Shown: piece by piece, positions 8,838-17,909 of the stretch
Layout of the letters: each line of letters begins with the position of its first letter
How positions within the stretch are numbered: position 1 is the first letter of the stretch
Assembly: GCF_022601895.1 (NCBI RefSeq)
Contig: NZ_JAKVIO010000003.1
Location: forward strand, 62,001 to 126,000
Length of the DNA: 64,000 nt
Origin: Sphingomonas sp. LaA6.9
Lineage (GTDB): Bacteria; Pseudomonadota; Alphaproteobacteria; Sphingomonadales; Sphingomonadaceae
Direction: 5' to 3'
The notes under the pieces: generated by a model
Databases searched by the model: none
Told to the model about the DNA's origin: nothing
The model's input: only the letters and a program-made list of their open reading frames with translations
Made by a program: the position numbers and the translations under genes

Positions 8838-8852
8838 CGCACAAATAGTGCG
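8838..8852. promoter_or_regulatory. Candidate NtrC enhancer site upstream of glnK
   Basis: CGCAC-AAATA-GTGCG is a perfect 15-base dyad centred about 64 bases upstream of the predicted glnK start. NtrC sites have the form GCAC...GTGC; this one has five central bases, two fewer than the enteric consensus, so the match is partial. Confidence 0.4.
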
Positions 8853-8910
8853 CGCAAGCGTGGCGGGAACGGTTCTATTTATTGTGCAGTTGCGAAGTGA
8901 TGCCTAAAAA

Positions 8911-9114
8911 TCAGGCAATATCTTGGAGCAGCAGCCGACCGCGCTCCGCATCGTCCTCATCGACCATCAGCCGCGCCGGGGTCATCATGCCCAGACCCAG
9001 GCTCGCCATCCCGCCATCGAACAGATAGGCGGGGATTCCCGCGGACTTGAGCTGGAGCAAGGCGAGATCTGCGGCGATGCCGTCCGGAAATTCGGCGATG
9101 GTGATCAGGGCCAT
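8911..9114 (-). CDS. DUF2007 putative signal-transducing protein
   Basis: This small 67-residue protein starts MALITIAEFPDG and contains a leucine-rich helix followed by GIPAYLFDGGMASLGLG. It ends with DEDDAERGRLLLQDIA. The layout is that of the DUF2007 fold, a PII-like ferredoxin-type domain. A longer frame to 9177 lacks family similarity. The function is unknown. It sits upstream of the glnK promoter region on the same strand and may read toward it. Confidence 0.7.
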   Translation of the reverse strand: MALITIAEFPDGIAADLALLQLKSAGIPAYLFDGGMASLGLGMMTPARLMVDEDDAERGRLLLQDIA

Positions 9115-9196
9115 CGGTCGCTCATTCTCGCATCGTGCGCGAAATGATTGACCGACATCGGGCCAACCTGCGGCCAAGTCCCGTAGCCGTTGCGCG

Positions 9197-10621
9197 TCAC
9201 GCCGCGGTGCCGCCGACCGTCAGGCCGTCGACGAGCAGGCTCGGCTGTCCCACGCCCGCGGGGACCGATTGGCCGCCCTTGCCGCACATGCCAATGCCCT
9301 CGTCGAGCGCGAAGTCGTTGCCGATGCCCGTCACCCTGGTGAGCACGGTCGGTCCGTCGCCGATCAGCGTCGCGCCCTTGATCGGCCCGCCCAATCGGCC
9401 GTTCTCGATCAGATAGGCCTCGGTGCACGAGAAGACGAACTTGCCCGAAACGATGTCGACCTGCCCGCCGCCGAAGCTCTTGGCGAAGATGCCTTTCTTC
9501 ACGCGGCCCAGCAGCTCGGCGGGATCGTCATTGCCCCCCTTCATGAAGGTATTGGTCATGCGCGGCATGGGCGCGTGCGCATAGGACTGGCGTCGGCCAT
9601 TGCCTGTGGGTTCGACCCCCATCAGCCGCGCATTGAGCCGATCCTGCATATAGCCCTTCAGGATGCCGTCCTCGATCAGCACGGTCTCGGCGGTGGGCGT
9701 GCCTTCGTCATCGATCGAGAGCGAGCCGCGCCGCCCGCCGATCGAGCCGTCGTCGACCACCGTCACGCCCGGCGCCCCGACGCGCTCGCCGATCCGCCCC
9801 GAAAAGGCGCTGGTGCCCTTGCGGTTGAAATCGCCCTCGAGCCCGTGGCCAATCGCCTCGTGAAGCAGGATGCCCGGCCAGCCGGGGCCGAGCAGCACCG
9901 TCATCTCGCCCGCGGGAGCTGCGACCGACTCCAGGTTGACCAGCGCCTGCGCCAGCGCCTCGTCGATCGCGCGGTTCCAGACAGTTTCATCAAACATGCG
10001 GTCGTAGAGCTCGCGCCCGCCAATGCCGAAACTGCCCGTTTCGCGCCGGCCATTCTGCTCGGCGACGATCGAGACATTGAGGCGGACGAGCGGGCGGATA
10101 TCGGTGGCGGTGAAGCCGTCGGCACGGACGATCTCGACCACGTTCCAAGACCCCGAAAGGCCGACCGATACCTGCGCGACGCGCGGATCGCGCGCGCGCG
10201 CCGCCGCGTCGATCATCTGGCACAGCGCGACCTTTTTCGCGAAAGGGACAAGGCTCAGCGGATCGGCATCGGTGTAGAGGTGGCGATTGGTGCGCTGTGG
10301 CGGCGTTGCTGGCTGCCCCTTCGCGGGGTCGAGCAGCGTCATTGTTTCCGCGGCGCGGCGAATGGCCGACTCGCTCAGTTCGTTGGCGTGCGCGAAGGCC
10401 GTCGTCTCGCCGCTCACGCCGCGCAGACCGAATCCCGATTCGCTCGAATAATCGGCGGTCTTCAGCCGGCCGTCGTCAAAGCCGAAGCTCTCCGAGGCGC
10501 TGTATTGAAGATAGAGCTCACCATCGTCGCAGCCCTTGAGCGCGTCGGCAGTGAGCGAGCGGGCGGCGTCGGGATCGAGGCCGTCGGGGCGGTACAGGAA
10601 GCTGCGGGGATCGGTCTGCAT
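9197..10621 (-). CDS. tldD: Metalloprotease TldD
   Basis: The 474-residue protein contains the TldD/PmbA zinc motif LLHEAIGHGLEGD (about residue 252-264) and the glycine-rich C-terminal core GKGGQSVPAGVGQPSLLVDG. TldD with its partner TldE (PmbA) forms a cytoplasmic protease that degrades unfolded peptides and matures some peptide natural products. The partner gene is not in this window. The frame opens with MQTDPRSFLY at 10621. Confidence 0.93.
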   Translation of the reverse strand: MQTDPRSFLYRPDGLDPDAARSLTADALKGCDDGELYLQYSASESFGFDDGRLKTADYSSESGFGLRGVSGETTAFAHANELSESAIRRAAETMTLLDPAKGQPATPPQRTNRHLYTDADPLSLVPFAKKVALCQMIDAAARARDPRVAQVSVGLSGSWNVVEIVRADGFTATDIRPLVRLNVSIVAEQNGRRETGSFGIGGRELYDRMFDETVWNRAIDEALAQALVNLESVAAPAGEMTVLLGPGWPGILLHEAIGHGLEGDFNRKGTSAFSGRIGERVGAPGVTVVDDGSIGGRRGSLSIDDEGTPTAETVLIEDGILKGYMQDRLNARLMGVEPTGNGRRQSYAHAPMPRMTNTFMKGGNDDPAELLGRVKKGIFAKSFGGGQVDIVSGKFVFSCTEAYLIENGRLGGPIKGATLIGDGPTVLTRVTGIGNDFALDEGIGMCGKGGQSVPAGVGQPSLLVDGLTVGGTAA

Positions 10622-10663
10622 GCGACCGATATAGGCATGTCCCGAGCAAAGTCGAAGGGGCGA

Positions 10664-10873
10664 TCAGACCGGGCTGGAACCTTCTTGCGTGTCGGCGGGG
10701 CCGCCGATCAGCACAAAACGCTTGTCGCAATAGCCACAGTCGACGAAGCCCTTCTCGTCGATCTCGAGGAAGACGCGCGGGTGGCCGAGCGAGGCGCCCC
10801 CGGGGATTTCACTGGCGCCGTCGCAGGCGACGCGGGCGGTGCTGACGCGGATGGTTTCGGGCGGTGCGATCAT
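10664..10873 (-). CDS. Zinc-finger CHCC domain protein (NDUFS6-like)
   Basis: The protein has about 69 residues with VACDG (first Cys), [11 protein letters not shown] (His), and [10 protein letters not shown] (the closing Cys pair), the zf-CHCC pattern. In mitochondria the homologous NDUFS6 subunit sits in complex I, and alphaproteobacterial proteins of this type are thought to do the same. The start is uncertain: [10 protein letters not shown] at 10873 fits homologues best, though 10885 and 10909 are also open and none has a clear ribosome site. Confidence 0.75.
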   Translation of the reverse strand: MIAPPETIRVSTARVACDGASEIPGGASLGHPRVFLEIDEKGFVDCGYCDKRFVLIGGPADTQEGSSPV

Positions 10874-10921
10874 GACGGCGCGCATAGCAAGGCCCGTTTG
10901 GCCATGCAACGGCGTGCGCGA

Positions 10922-11407
10922 TCAGAAGTAGTTGACGGTCAGCGTGAACTGCCCTGCATAGCTGCCCGCGGCCTGGTTGGCACCGACATTCAGCTGTCCG
11001 CCGACATGGAATGTGTGAGGCCCCGTGCCCGGAAACAGGCGCCATCCGGTGCCGCCATCGACCTCGAGGGCAGTCGACATCGTGCCACCACCCGCACGCA
11101 CCAGCGTCGGTGACGCACTGATCTGGACGTTGAGCGCGATGCCAAGCTGCGATGCGCCGAGGAAGGTCGCCCGTGACGGGGCGCCGCCGCTGGCTATCGC
11201 GCCGCCGGTGGTGGTTCTCGCGCCCGTGGCGGGGTTGATCCGCACCGTACCTGGCGTCGGGCCTGCAGAGATGATTCCGAAATCCAGATCTTCGGTTTTG
11301 ATTAAGGTGAGCGGTCGGACCATCGTCGCGCTCGCGTCGCCCGGTGTCTGCGCCGCAAAGGCGAGCCCCGGAATGCCGGCAAGCGTCAGCAGCAATGTCG
11401 TGCGCAA
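10922..11407 (-). CDS. DUF4402 domain protein (secreted)
   Basis: After a hydrophobic leader (LLLTLAGIPGLAFA) comes a beta-rich domain of about 145 residues containing LDFGIISAGPTPGTVRINP and ending in FTLTVNYF. This matches DUF4402 proteins, which resemble fimbrial or surface beta-sandwich domains. The start is doubtful. A TTG at 11407 gives a compact signal peptide but has no ribosome site, whereas the only upstream ATG (11587) would add 60 residues with no signal character. The function is unknown. Confidence 0.65.
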   Translation of the reverse strand: MRTTLLLTLAGIPGLAFAAQTPGDASATMVRPLTLIKTEDLDFGIISAGPTPGTVRINPATGARTTTGGAIASGGAPSRATFLGASQLGIALNVQISASPTLVRAGGGTMSTALEVDGGTGWRLFPGTGPHTFHVGGQLNVGANQAAGSYAGQFTLTVNYF

Positions 11408-11701
11408 CGCCAGGCCAAGCGCATTTTCGAGCGGGCTCGGGCATTGGGCGGAACGGCATGAGAGCAGGGAAACGGCATAGGCCGAATCCCTGCTGGTCCC
11501 CGGATGCGTCCCCCCACAGGCTGCCTCCGGTCGCCGCGACAGGCCCCCCGCCCGTCGCCACATTCGATGAAATGATCTGGTCCCCACATGCCATCCACTA
11601 GGCGCGATTGGTTAAAACTCTCCCAATCGCGCGGGTTAATTTGCGTTGAAATGCGTTGGCCGTCTTTGCGCGCGCACCGCAAGCCGTTATGCGCTTGGGA
11701 A

Positions 11702-12628
11702 ATGAGCGACGCAGCAATCGAGATCGTCGGGCTTGAGAAAGTCTATGCAGGTGGCAAGCGCGCGCTGGCAGGCGTCAGTTTCGACGTGCCGCGCGGGCAG
11801 ATTTTCGGGCTGCTCGGCCCCAATGGCGCGGGCAAGTCGACGCTGATCAACATCCTGGCAGGGCTGGTCAACAAGACCGCGGGCAGCGCGTCGATCTGGG
11901 GCTTCGACATTGATCGCCATCCGCGCAATGCCAAGGCGTCGATCGGCATCGTCAACCAGGAGATCGTCTTCGACCCCTTCTTCACCCCCTTCGAGACGCT
12001 CGAGATCCAGGCGGGGCTGTTCGGCATTCCCAGGGGCAAGCGGCGCTCGATGGAATTGCTGCGCGCGATGCATCTCGAAGACAAGGCAAGCGCCTATTCG
12101 CGGACGCTGTCGGGCGGCATGAAGCGGCGGCTCATGGTGGCAAAGGCGATGGTTCACGCCCCCCCCGTGCTCGTCCTCGACGAGCCCACCGCGGGCGTCG
12201 ATATCGAGCTTCGCCAGCAGCTCTGGGCCTATGTGCGCGGACTGAACGAGCGTGGCGTGACCGTGGTGCTCACCACCCATTATCTCGAGGAAGCCGAGGA
12301 ACTGTGCGATCGCATCGCGATCATCAACCACGGCAAGCTCATCGCCAATGAACCCACGCGCGCGCTCGTCGGCATGGCGCAGGAAAAGGCGGTGGAGGTC
12401 ACGGTCGACCGCGACGTGCCGACGCTGCCGTCCAACCCCTGTTTCCAGAAGATCGAGCTGAAGGGCAGCCGCACGCTCGCCATTACCTATTCCAAGGACA
12501 AGGTGAATGCCGGGCAGGTTCTCGATGCCGTGCAGGCACAGGGTTACGGCATTATCGACGTCGTCACGCGCGAGGCCGATCTGGAGGACGTCTTCCTCAA
12601 CCTGACGCGGGCGAGCGCCAATGGCTGA
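11702..12628 (+). CDS. ABC transporter ATP-binding protein (ABC-2 exporter type)
   Basis: The 308-residue ATPase has Walker A GPNGAGKST (39-47), signature LSGGMKRR (136-143), Walker B VLVLDEPT (156-163) and the switch histidine in TTHYLEEAEEL. It belongs to the ABC-2 class, like NodI or CcmA. Such ATPases pair with a separate permease, yet none is adjacent: the next gene is nadB, overlapping by eight bases. It starts at ATG 11702; the long upstream extension of the frame has no support. The cargo is unknown. Confidence 0.9.
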   Translation: MSDAAIEIVGLEKVYAGGKRALAGVSFDVPRGQIFGLLGPNGAGKSTLINILAGLVNKTAGSASIWGFDIDRHPRNAKASIGIVNQEIVFDPFFTPFETLEIQAGLFGIPRGKRRSMELLRAMHLEDKASAYSRTLSGGMKRRLMVAKAMVHAPPVLVLDEPTAGVDIELRQQLWAYVRGLNERGVTVVLTTHYLEEAEELCDRIAIINHGKLIANEPTRALVGMAQEKAVEVTVDRDVPTLPSNPCFQKIELKGSRTLAITYSKDKVNAGQVLDAVQAQGYGIIDVVTREADLEDVFLNLTRASANG

Positions 12629-14210
12629 GCACACATATGACGTCATCGTCATCGGTTCGGGCGCCGCCGGGCTGACCGCGGCGATCAACCTGGCCGAGCA
12701 TTGCCGCGTGGCGGTAATCGCCAAGGGCGCGCTGTCCGACGGATCGACCGCCTGGGCACAGGGCGGCATCGCGGCTGTGCTCGAGCCAGGCGACACTTTC
12801 GATAGCCATATCGAGGATACGATGGTCGCGGGCGCGGGGCTCAATAACCGCGCGACGGTCGAGTTCGTCGTCGAGAATGCGCCCGCCGCGATCGAGCGAC
12901 TCGCCGCACTTGGCGTGCCCTTCAATCCTGGCGGCGAGGACGAACGCTGGCACCTTACGCGCGAGGGCGGGCACAGCCACAGGCGGATCGTCCATGTCGA
13001 CGATGCGACGGGCTGGGCGGTGCAGCAGGCACTTGAAGCCGCGGCCAAGGCCAATCCCAATATCACACTGATTCCCGACATGGTCGTGATCGACCTCGTT
13101 ACCGGGCGTCATGGCGAGCGTTATTCGGGCGAGGGACATGTCTGGGGCGTCTATGCCTGCAATCGTCGCACCGGACGCGTCGAACTGTTCACCGGCCGCG
13201 CCACCATCCTGGCGACGGGAGGGGCGGGGCGCACCTATCTTTATTCGACCGCACCGCGCGGCGCCACGGGCGACGGAATCGCGATGGCCTGGCGCGCGGG
13301 TTGCCGCATCTCCAACATGGAGTTCATGCAGTTCCACCCGACCTGCCTCTACAATCTGGAGGTCAAGAATTTCCTGATCACCGAGGCGGTGCGCGGCGAG
13401 GGCGGGCATCTGTTGATACCGGAGACGGGCCACCGCTTCATGCCCGATTTTGACAGTCGTGCCGAACTCGCGCCGCGCGACGTCGTTGCGCGCGCGATCG
13501 ACCATGAGATCAAGCGGCTGGGGCTCGACTATGTCCATCTCGACATCAGTCACAGGCCCGAGGAGTTCGTGAAGGAGCATTTCCCGAACATCTACGAAAA
13601 GCTGCTCGGCCTCGGCATCGACATGACGAAGGAGCCTATCCCCGTCGTTCCCGCGCAGCACTATACCTGTGGCGGCGTGGTCGTGGATCTCGACGGACGC
13701 ACCGACCTGCCCGGGCTTTATGCCGCCGGCGAGGTAACGCAATCGGGACTGCACGGCGCCAATCGCCTTGCGTCCAACTCGCTGCTCGAATGCTTCGTTT
13801 TCGGTGAGGCGGCCGCGCGCCACATTATCGCCAACTGGGAGGATCTCCCCGAGCCGCCGCCGATCCGGCCCTGGGACGAGAGCCGCGTCACCGATTCCGA
13901 CGAGGAGGTCATCGTCGCCCACAACTGGCGCGAGATCCGCCGTTTCATGTGGGACTATGTCGGGATTGTGCGCACGACCAAGCGGCTCGAGCGCGCGGCG
14001 CACCGCGTGCAACTGCTCCGCCAGGAGGTCGAGGACTATTACGGCAATTTCCGCGTGGCGCCCGACCTGATCGAGCTCCGCAACCTGATCGAGGTCGCCA
14101 ACCTCATCGTCCGCTCGGCGTTGCACCGCAAGGAAAGCCGCGGGCTGCACTATACGCTCGACTATCCGACAACCTTGCCGCAGGCGATCGATACCATTCT
14201 GGTACCTTAA
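12621..14210 (+). CDS. nadB: L-aspartate oxidase
   Basis: The 529-residue flavoprotein starts with the FAD motif IGSGAAGL (11-18) and carries STAWAQGGIAAV, the substrate-loop region EGGHSHRRIVH, and LYAAGEVTQSGLHGANRLAS near the C-terminal part. These are the hallmarks of NadB rather than the succinate dehydrogenase flavoprotein. It oxidises aspartate to iminoaspartate, the first step of de novo NAD synthesis; nadA and nadC are not in the window. It overlaps the ABC ATPase gene by eight bases, so the two are translated from one transcript. Confidence 0.95.
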   Translation: MAEHTYDVIVIGSGAAGLTAAINLAEHCRVAVIAKGALSDGSTAWAQGGIAAVLEPGDTFDSHIEDTMVAGAGLNNRATVEFVVENAPAAIERLAALGVPFNPGGEDERWHLTREGGHSHRRIVHVDDATGWAVQQALEAAAKANPNITLIPDMVVIDLVTGRHGERYSGEGHVWGVYACNRRTGRVELFTGRATILATGGAGRTYLYSTAPRGATGDGIAMAWRAGCRISNMEFMQFHPTCLYNLEVKNFLITEAVRGEGGHLLIPETGHRFMPDFDSRAELAPRDVVARAIDHEIKRLGLDYVHLDISHRPEEFVKEHFPNIYEKLLGLGIDMTKEPIPVVPAQHYTCGGVVVDLDGRTDLPGLYAAGEVTQSGLHGANRLASNSLLECFVFGEAAARHIIANWEDLPEPPPIRPWDESRVTDSDEEVIVAHNWREIRRFMWDYVGIVRTTKRLERAAHRVQLLRQEVEDYYGNFRVAPDLIELRNLIEVANLIVRSALHRKESRGLHYTLDYPTTLPQAIDTILVP

Positions 14211-14290
14211 ATTTCGCCTCGCCGATTTTGCGGCGCAACAATTGGCTCCCGGTGGCGTTCAGCTACGTCGTCACTCGGGGAGCCCAAGCC

Positions 14291-15331
14291 ATGTCCAGCC
14301 TCATCACCCGCCGGCAGCTTGTCGCAGCAGGCCTTGTCATGCCCATGGCTGCGCGTGCCGCGCCGACGCGGCGGATCATCGAGGGACAGCGTTTCACGGG
14401 GACGCGTCCGCTCGTGAATGACGGCTGGCTCGACGGCGGCACCGCGCTTCTGGCCGAATCCTACACCACCATCCGTAATTGCACCTTCGACAATTACGGT
14501 AACGGTGCGATCCGTGCGGCACAGGGCGGCGTCGACGGGCTGGTGGTCGAGGATTGCAGCGGCAGCAATTTATTCCGATTCTTCGAGAATTCGACCTGGG
14601 ACAGTTCGCCCGCGACGGTTCTCAGCAATTTCGTCTTCCGCCGCATCACTGCGCAGAAGATCGATCGCGGCATGATCCAGCTCAAATATGGCTCCAATAA
14701 GGGACTGATCGAGGATTGCATCGCGCTCGCCGCGGACGACGCGGTCACCTATTCGGTCGGCTTCGCGCTCGTTGGCGAGGCCAGCGACATCCAGTACCGC
14801 CGCTGCGAGTCGCATCGCTTCTTCGAGGTCGGCCGCAAGGCGAGCCAATATTGGAATGGCGACGGCTTTTCGGACGAGCGCGGCAATGCGCGCATCCGCT
14901 ATCATGGCTGTGTCGCGACGCAGAATGCCGATGGCGGTTTCGATACCAAATCGGAAGGCGTCTACCTCGCCGAATGCAAGGCGCGCGGCAACAAGCGCAA
15001 CTATCGGCTCTGGAACACCGGGCGGCTCGAACATTGCCAGAGCGAGACCCCTGTATCGCGCGGCGGCATCGGCGGCACCGCCCATTTTTCGTTCCATGGC
15101 GGCGCCGGCTCGCACTATGTCATCAGCCGGCCTTATGTCCGTGCGACTGCGACGAATGCGTCGCCGGTCTTTCTGTTCGAGACCACCGAGCCCGTCGTCG
15201 TCGATATCTATGATGCCGACATCAAGGCGCTCGGCGCCCCCCTGATCGTCGTCAATGGCCCTGAGCCTGTCATCAACTGGTATCCCGCGCGTGCCAGCCA
15301 GAAGATTTTCGTCAAGACCGAGCGCGGATAG
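14291..15331 (+). CDS. Exported right-handed beta-helix protein
   Basis: The 346-residue protein begins with a twin-arginine-like signal (TRRQLVAAGLVMPMAARA) and continues as repeats of about 22-25 residues such as TIRNCTFDNYGNGAIR and LVVEDCSGSNLFRFF. This is the pattern of a parallel beta-helix as in pectate-lyase-like folds. No catalytic set is recognisable, so polysaccharide binding or cleavage is only a guess. ATG 14291 is preceded by GGGGAG. It follows nadB by 80 bases and is followed by a small exported protein. Confidence 0.75.
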   Translation: MSSLITRRQLVAAGLVMPMAARAAPTRRIIEGQRFTGTRPLVNDGWLDGGTALLAESYTTIRNCTFDNYGNGAIRAAQGGVDGLVVEDCSGSNLFRFFENSTWDSSPATVLSNFVFRRITAQKIDRGMIQLKYGSNKGLIEDCIALAADDAVTYSVGFALVGEASDIQYRRCESHRFFEVGRKASQYWNGDGFSDERGNARIRYHGCVATQNADGGFDTKSEGVYLAECKARGNKRNYRLWNTGRLEHCQSETPVSRGGIGGTAHFSFHGGAGSHYVISRPYVRATATNASPVFLFETTEPVVVDIYDADIKALGAPLIVVNGPEPVINWYPARASQKIFVKTERG

Positions 15332-15399
15332 GACGACCTTCTCGGAACATTTCGCGGGGACGGCTGGTTGGTCCTCAGCCTACGAATGGAGGACGCGTC

Positions 15400-15678
15400 A
15401 TGGTATCGAGAAAACTTGCTCTTCTGGCGGCAGTTCCGCTGGTGATTTCCAGTTTCCCCGCGATTGCCCAGAGCAACGCCGCGCAAAGACTGAGCGTGAC
15501 CAACCACCCCTCGGTAGCGAAGAACGTCCGCTCTGGCGCTGCCCTTGATCGCAAGAGTTCGGTCGCGGGCGGCGACGCCATGCTCTATGTGATCGGAGCT
15601 GTTGTGGCCGGTGCCTTTATCTGGGGTGCAATCGAACTGATCGGCGGGGACGACGACAACGAGCCCGCCAGCCCCTGA
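15400..15678 (+). CDS. Small exported/membrane protein of unknown function
   Basis: The 92-residue protein has a cleavable signal (to about FPAIAQ, 24), a short polar stretch, a single hydrophobic helix (LYVIGAVVAGAFIWGAIELI, about 62-81) and an acidic tail GGDDDNEPASP. GGAGG at 15387-15391 supports ATG 15400. Small proteins of this shape are frequent in sphingomonads; I do not know a function. Confidence 0.65.
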   Translation: MVSRKLALLAAVPLVISSFPAIAQSNAAQRLSVTNHPSVAKNVRSGAALDRKSSVAGGDAMLYVIGAVVAGAFIWGAIELIGGDDDNEPASP

Positions 15679-15919
15679 CCAATTGACCGAAGCCGCGGCT
15701 CAACCGTCGCGACAGGCGACCGGATCGGCCGTCTACGTTTCGGTCGGGCACAGTGGCCGGAGCGATGTTGCCGCGCCGCACGACTGATCGTCGTCCCCGG
15801 GGTCGAACCAGTGACGAACTGGTATTCGCGTCGTAACCGCATGCGGTGGCGGCTGACGAGGCGCTGGCCCGGTGGAGCGCCAGGCGCTAGGACATCCGAT
15901 CCAGTATCGGAGTGTCCGC

Positions 15920-17161
15920 ATGATCGCCATCACAACCAGGCATCGCAACGCCGCGATCGCCTTCATCATGGTGACCGCGGTTCTCGACATCATGTCGATG
16001 GGGATCGTCATCCCCGTGCTCCCCTCGCTGATCGAGGAATTTTCGGGTTCCAATGCCAGCGCCGGCGTCTGGAACGGCGTGTTCGTCGCGCTCTGGGCAG
16101 CGATGCAGTTCGTCTGTTCCCCGATCATCGGGTCGCTTTCGGATCAATATGGCAGGCGTCCCGTCATTCTGCTCTCGACTGCGGGGCTTGCCGCCGATTT
16201 CGTGCTGATGGCGCTGGCTCCCGGCCTGTGGTGGCTGGCGCTCGGCCGCGCAATCGGGGGAATGACCTCGTCCAGCTTTACCACGGTCTTTGCCTATATG
16301 GCCGACATTACCGAGCCCGAGAAACGCGCGCGCGCCTATGGCCTCATCGGTGCGGCCTTTTCAGGGGGCTTCGTCGCCGGCCCCTTTATTGGTGGGCTCC
16401 TTGGCGAAATTTCGCCGCGTCTGCCATTCTGGGCCGCGGCCGGGCTCTGCGGGCTCGCCTTTCTCTACGGCCTGTTCGTGCTGCCGGAATCGCTGAAGCC
16501 TGAAAACCGGATGCCGTTCTCGTGGCGGCGCGCCAATCCCTTCGGTGCGCTCCGGCTGCTGCGTTCGCATCCCGAACTGTCGGGGCTCACCGTCGTCAAT
16601 TTCCTGCTCTATTTTGCGCACCACGTCTTTTCGGCGGTATTCGTGCTTTATGCCGCCTATCGCTACGGCTGGAGCCCGTTGGAGGTCGGCGTGCTGCTCG
16701 CCTTTGTCGGCGTGCTCGACATGATCGTTCAGGGCGTCGTCGTCGGTCCGGTGGTCAAGCAGCTAGGCGATCGTCGCACCATGGCGCTGGGCCTGTTCGG
16801 CGGCGCAATCGGCATTGCGTGCATGGGGCTTGCGCCGACGGGGCTGCTCTTCACGCTCGCGATGCTGCCCAATGCGTTGTGGGGACTCGCCATGCCGACG
16901 ATCCAGTCGCTGATGACGCAGCGTGTCTCCGAATCCGAACAGGGCCAGCTCCAGGGCGCCAATAACAGCGTCGCCAGTATCGCGGGTGTCGCGTCGCCGC
17001 TGTTTTTCGGGGTCGTCTATTCGATGTCCGTGGGCGATACGCCGGTGCTTCCGCATGTCGGCAGCGCCTTCCTGATCGCGGCGCTCGTGCTGCTTCTGGC
17101 TGCAATTATCGGCCGCTTCGTCGCGCTCCGCGCCGAAGCTGCGGAGACCGCAGCCGTCTGA
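15920..17161 (+). CDS. MFS transporter, TetA-like (TCR/Tet) family
   Basis: The 413-residue protein has twelve hydrophobic segments. Family motif A appears as GSLSDQYGRRPV in the loop between helices 2 and 3, and the C-terminal half shows a degenerate copy. This matches the TCR/Tet drug:H+ antiporters. I chose ATG 15920 (MIAITTRHRN) because GGAG lies seven bases before it. It may export a tetracycline-like or other small molecule; resistance cannot be concluded from sequence. It stands alone and is convergent with the SDR gene. Confidence 0.88.
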   Translation: MIAITTRHRNAAIAFIMVTAVLDIMSMGIVIPVLPSLIEEFSGSNASAGVWNGVFVALWAAMQFVCSPIIGSLSDQYGRRPVILLSTAGLAADFVLMALAPGLWWLALGRAIGGMTSSSFTTVFAYMADITEPEKRARAYGLIGAAFSGGFVAGPFIGGLLGEISPRLPFWAAAGLCGLAFLYGLFVLPESLKPENRMPFSWRRANPFGALRLLRSHPELSGLTVVNFLLYFAHHVFSAVFVLYAAYRYGWSPLEVGVLLAFVGVLDMIVQGVVVGPVVKQLGDRRTMALGLFGGAIGIACMGLAPTGLLFTLAMLPNALWGLAMPTIQSLMTQRVSESEQGQLQGANNSVASIAGVASPLFFGVVYSMSVGDTPVLPHVGSAFLIAALVLLLAAIIGRFVALRAEAAETAAV

Positions 17162-17165
17162 GTCC

Positions 17166-17909
17166 TCAGAAATGCGACAGATAGCCGCCGTCGACTGCGA
17201 GCGTCTGGCCAGTCACGTAGCTCGCTGCTTCAGAGGCGAAGAACAGCACCGCACCCGCGATTTCGCGCGGTTCGCCCCAGCGTCCGAGCGAGGTGCGTCG
17301 CGCCAGCCATTCGGCGGTTCCGGGATCGGCCACCATCTCTGCATTGGCCTCGGTGGCGAAATAGCCCGGTGCGACTGCGTTGACCGTGATCCCGCACGGC
17401 CCCAGCTCGGCCGCAAGTGCGCGCGTCAGCGCGTCGAGCCCGCCCTTGGCCGCTGTATAGGCGGCGTCGCCCGCGCGCGCGATGGGGCCCGCGATCGAGG
17501 TGATGTTGATGATACGTCCGCCGGGACGCATCATCGGAGCGGCGCGTCGGCACAGCTCGAAGGGCGCGACGAGATCTGCATCGAGCAAGCGCCGGATCGC
17601 AGGGGGATCGAGTGCGTCGAGCGGCCGGCGATCGCGCGCGCCCGCATTGTTCACCAGAATATCCAGCCGGCCATGCGTCGTGCCGATCATCTGGAACGCC
17701 GCGGCGATGGCATCGTCGTCGACCAGGTCAAAGGCAAATGCTTCCGCCGATGCGCCTCGGGCGCGGAGTGCTTCCGCAGCGGTCTCGATTCGCGCCCGCT
17801 CGCGGCCATGCACGATGACATGCGCGCCCGCATCACCGAGCGCCTCCGCAATGGCGCGGCCAAGGCCCTGTGCCGAACCCGTGACGAAGGCTATCTTACC
17901 GGAAAACAT
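17166..17909 (-). CDS. Short-chain dehydrogenase/reductase
   Basis: The 247-residue classical SDR has the cofactor motif TGSAQGLG (10-17), NNAG (87-90), catalytic Ser138, Tyr151 and Lys155 (AYTAAKGG), and the C-terminal YVTGQTLAVDGGYLS. It resembles FabG and gluconate 5-dehydrogenase-type enzymes; the substrate is undetermined. The start MFSGKIAFVT at 17909 is preferred over 17954, which would add an Arg-rich non-conserved leader. A perfect dyad 70-90 bases upstream may be its operator. Confidence 0.88.
   Translation of the reverse strand: MFSGKIAFVTGSAQGLGRAIAEALGDAGAHVIVHGRERARIETAAEALRARGASAEAFAFDLVDDDAIAAAFQMIGTTHGRLDILVNNAGARDRRPLDALDPPAIRRLLDADLVAPFELCRRAAPMMRPGGRIINITSIAGPIARAGDAAYTAAKGGLDALTRALAAELGPCGITVNAVAPGYFATEANAEMVADPGTAEWLARRTSLGRWGEPREIAGAVLFFASEAASYVTGQTLAVDGGYLSHF

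Noticed and set aside
9269-11113. 614-codon open frame opposite tldD
   Set aside because: TldD motifs are on the minus strand; this frame is the codon-bias shadow.
15779-15900. Possible tRNA-like T-loop (GGTTCGACCCC on the minus strand)
   Set aside because: The five bases around the putative T-loop do not pair and no acceptor or anticodon stem could be drawn.
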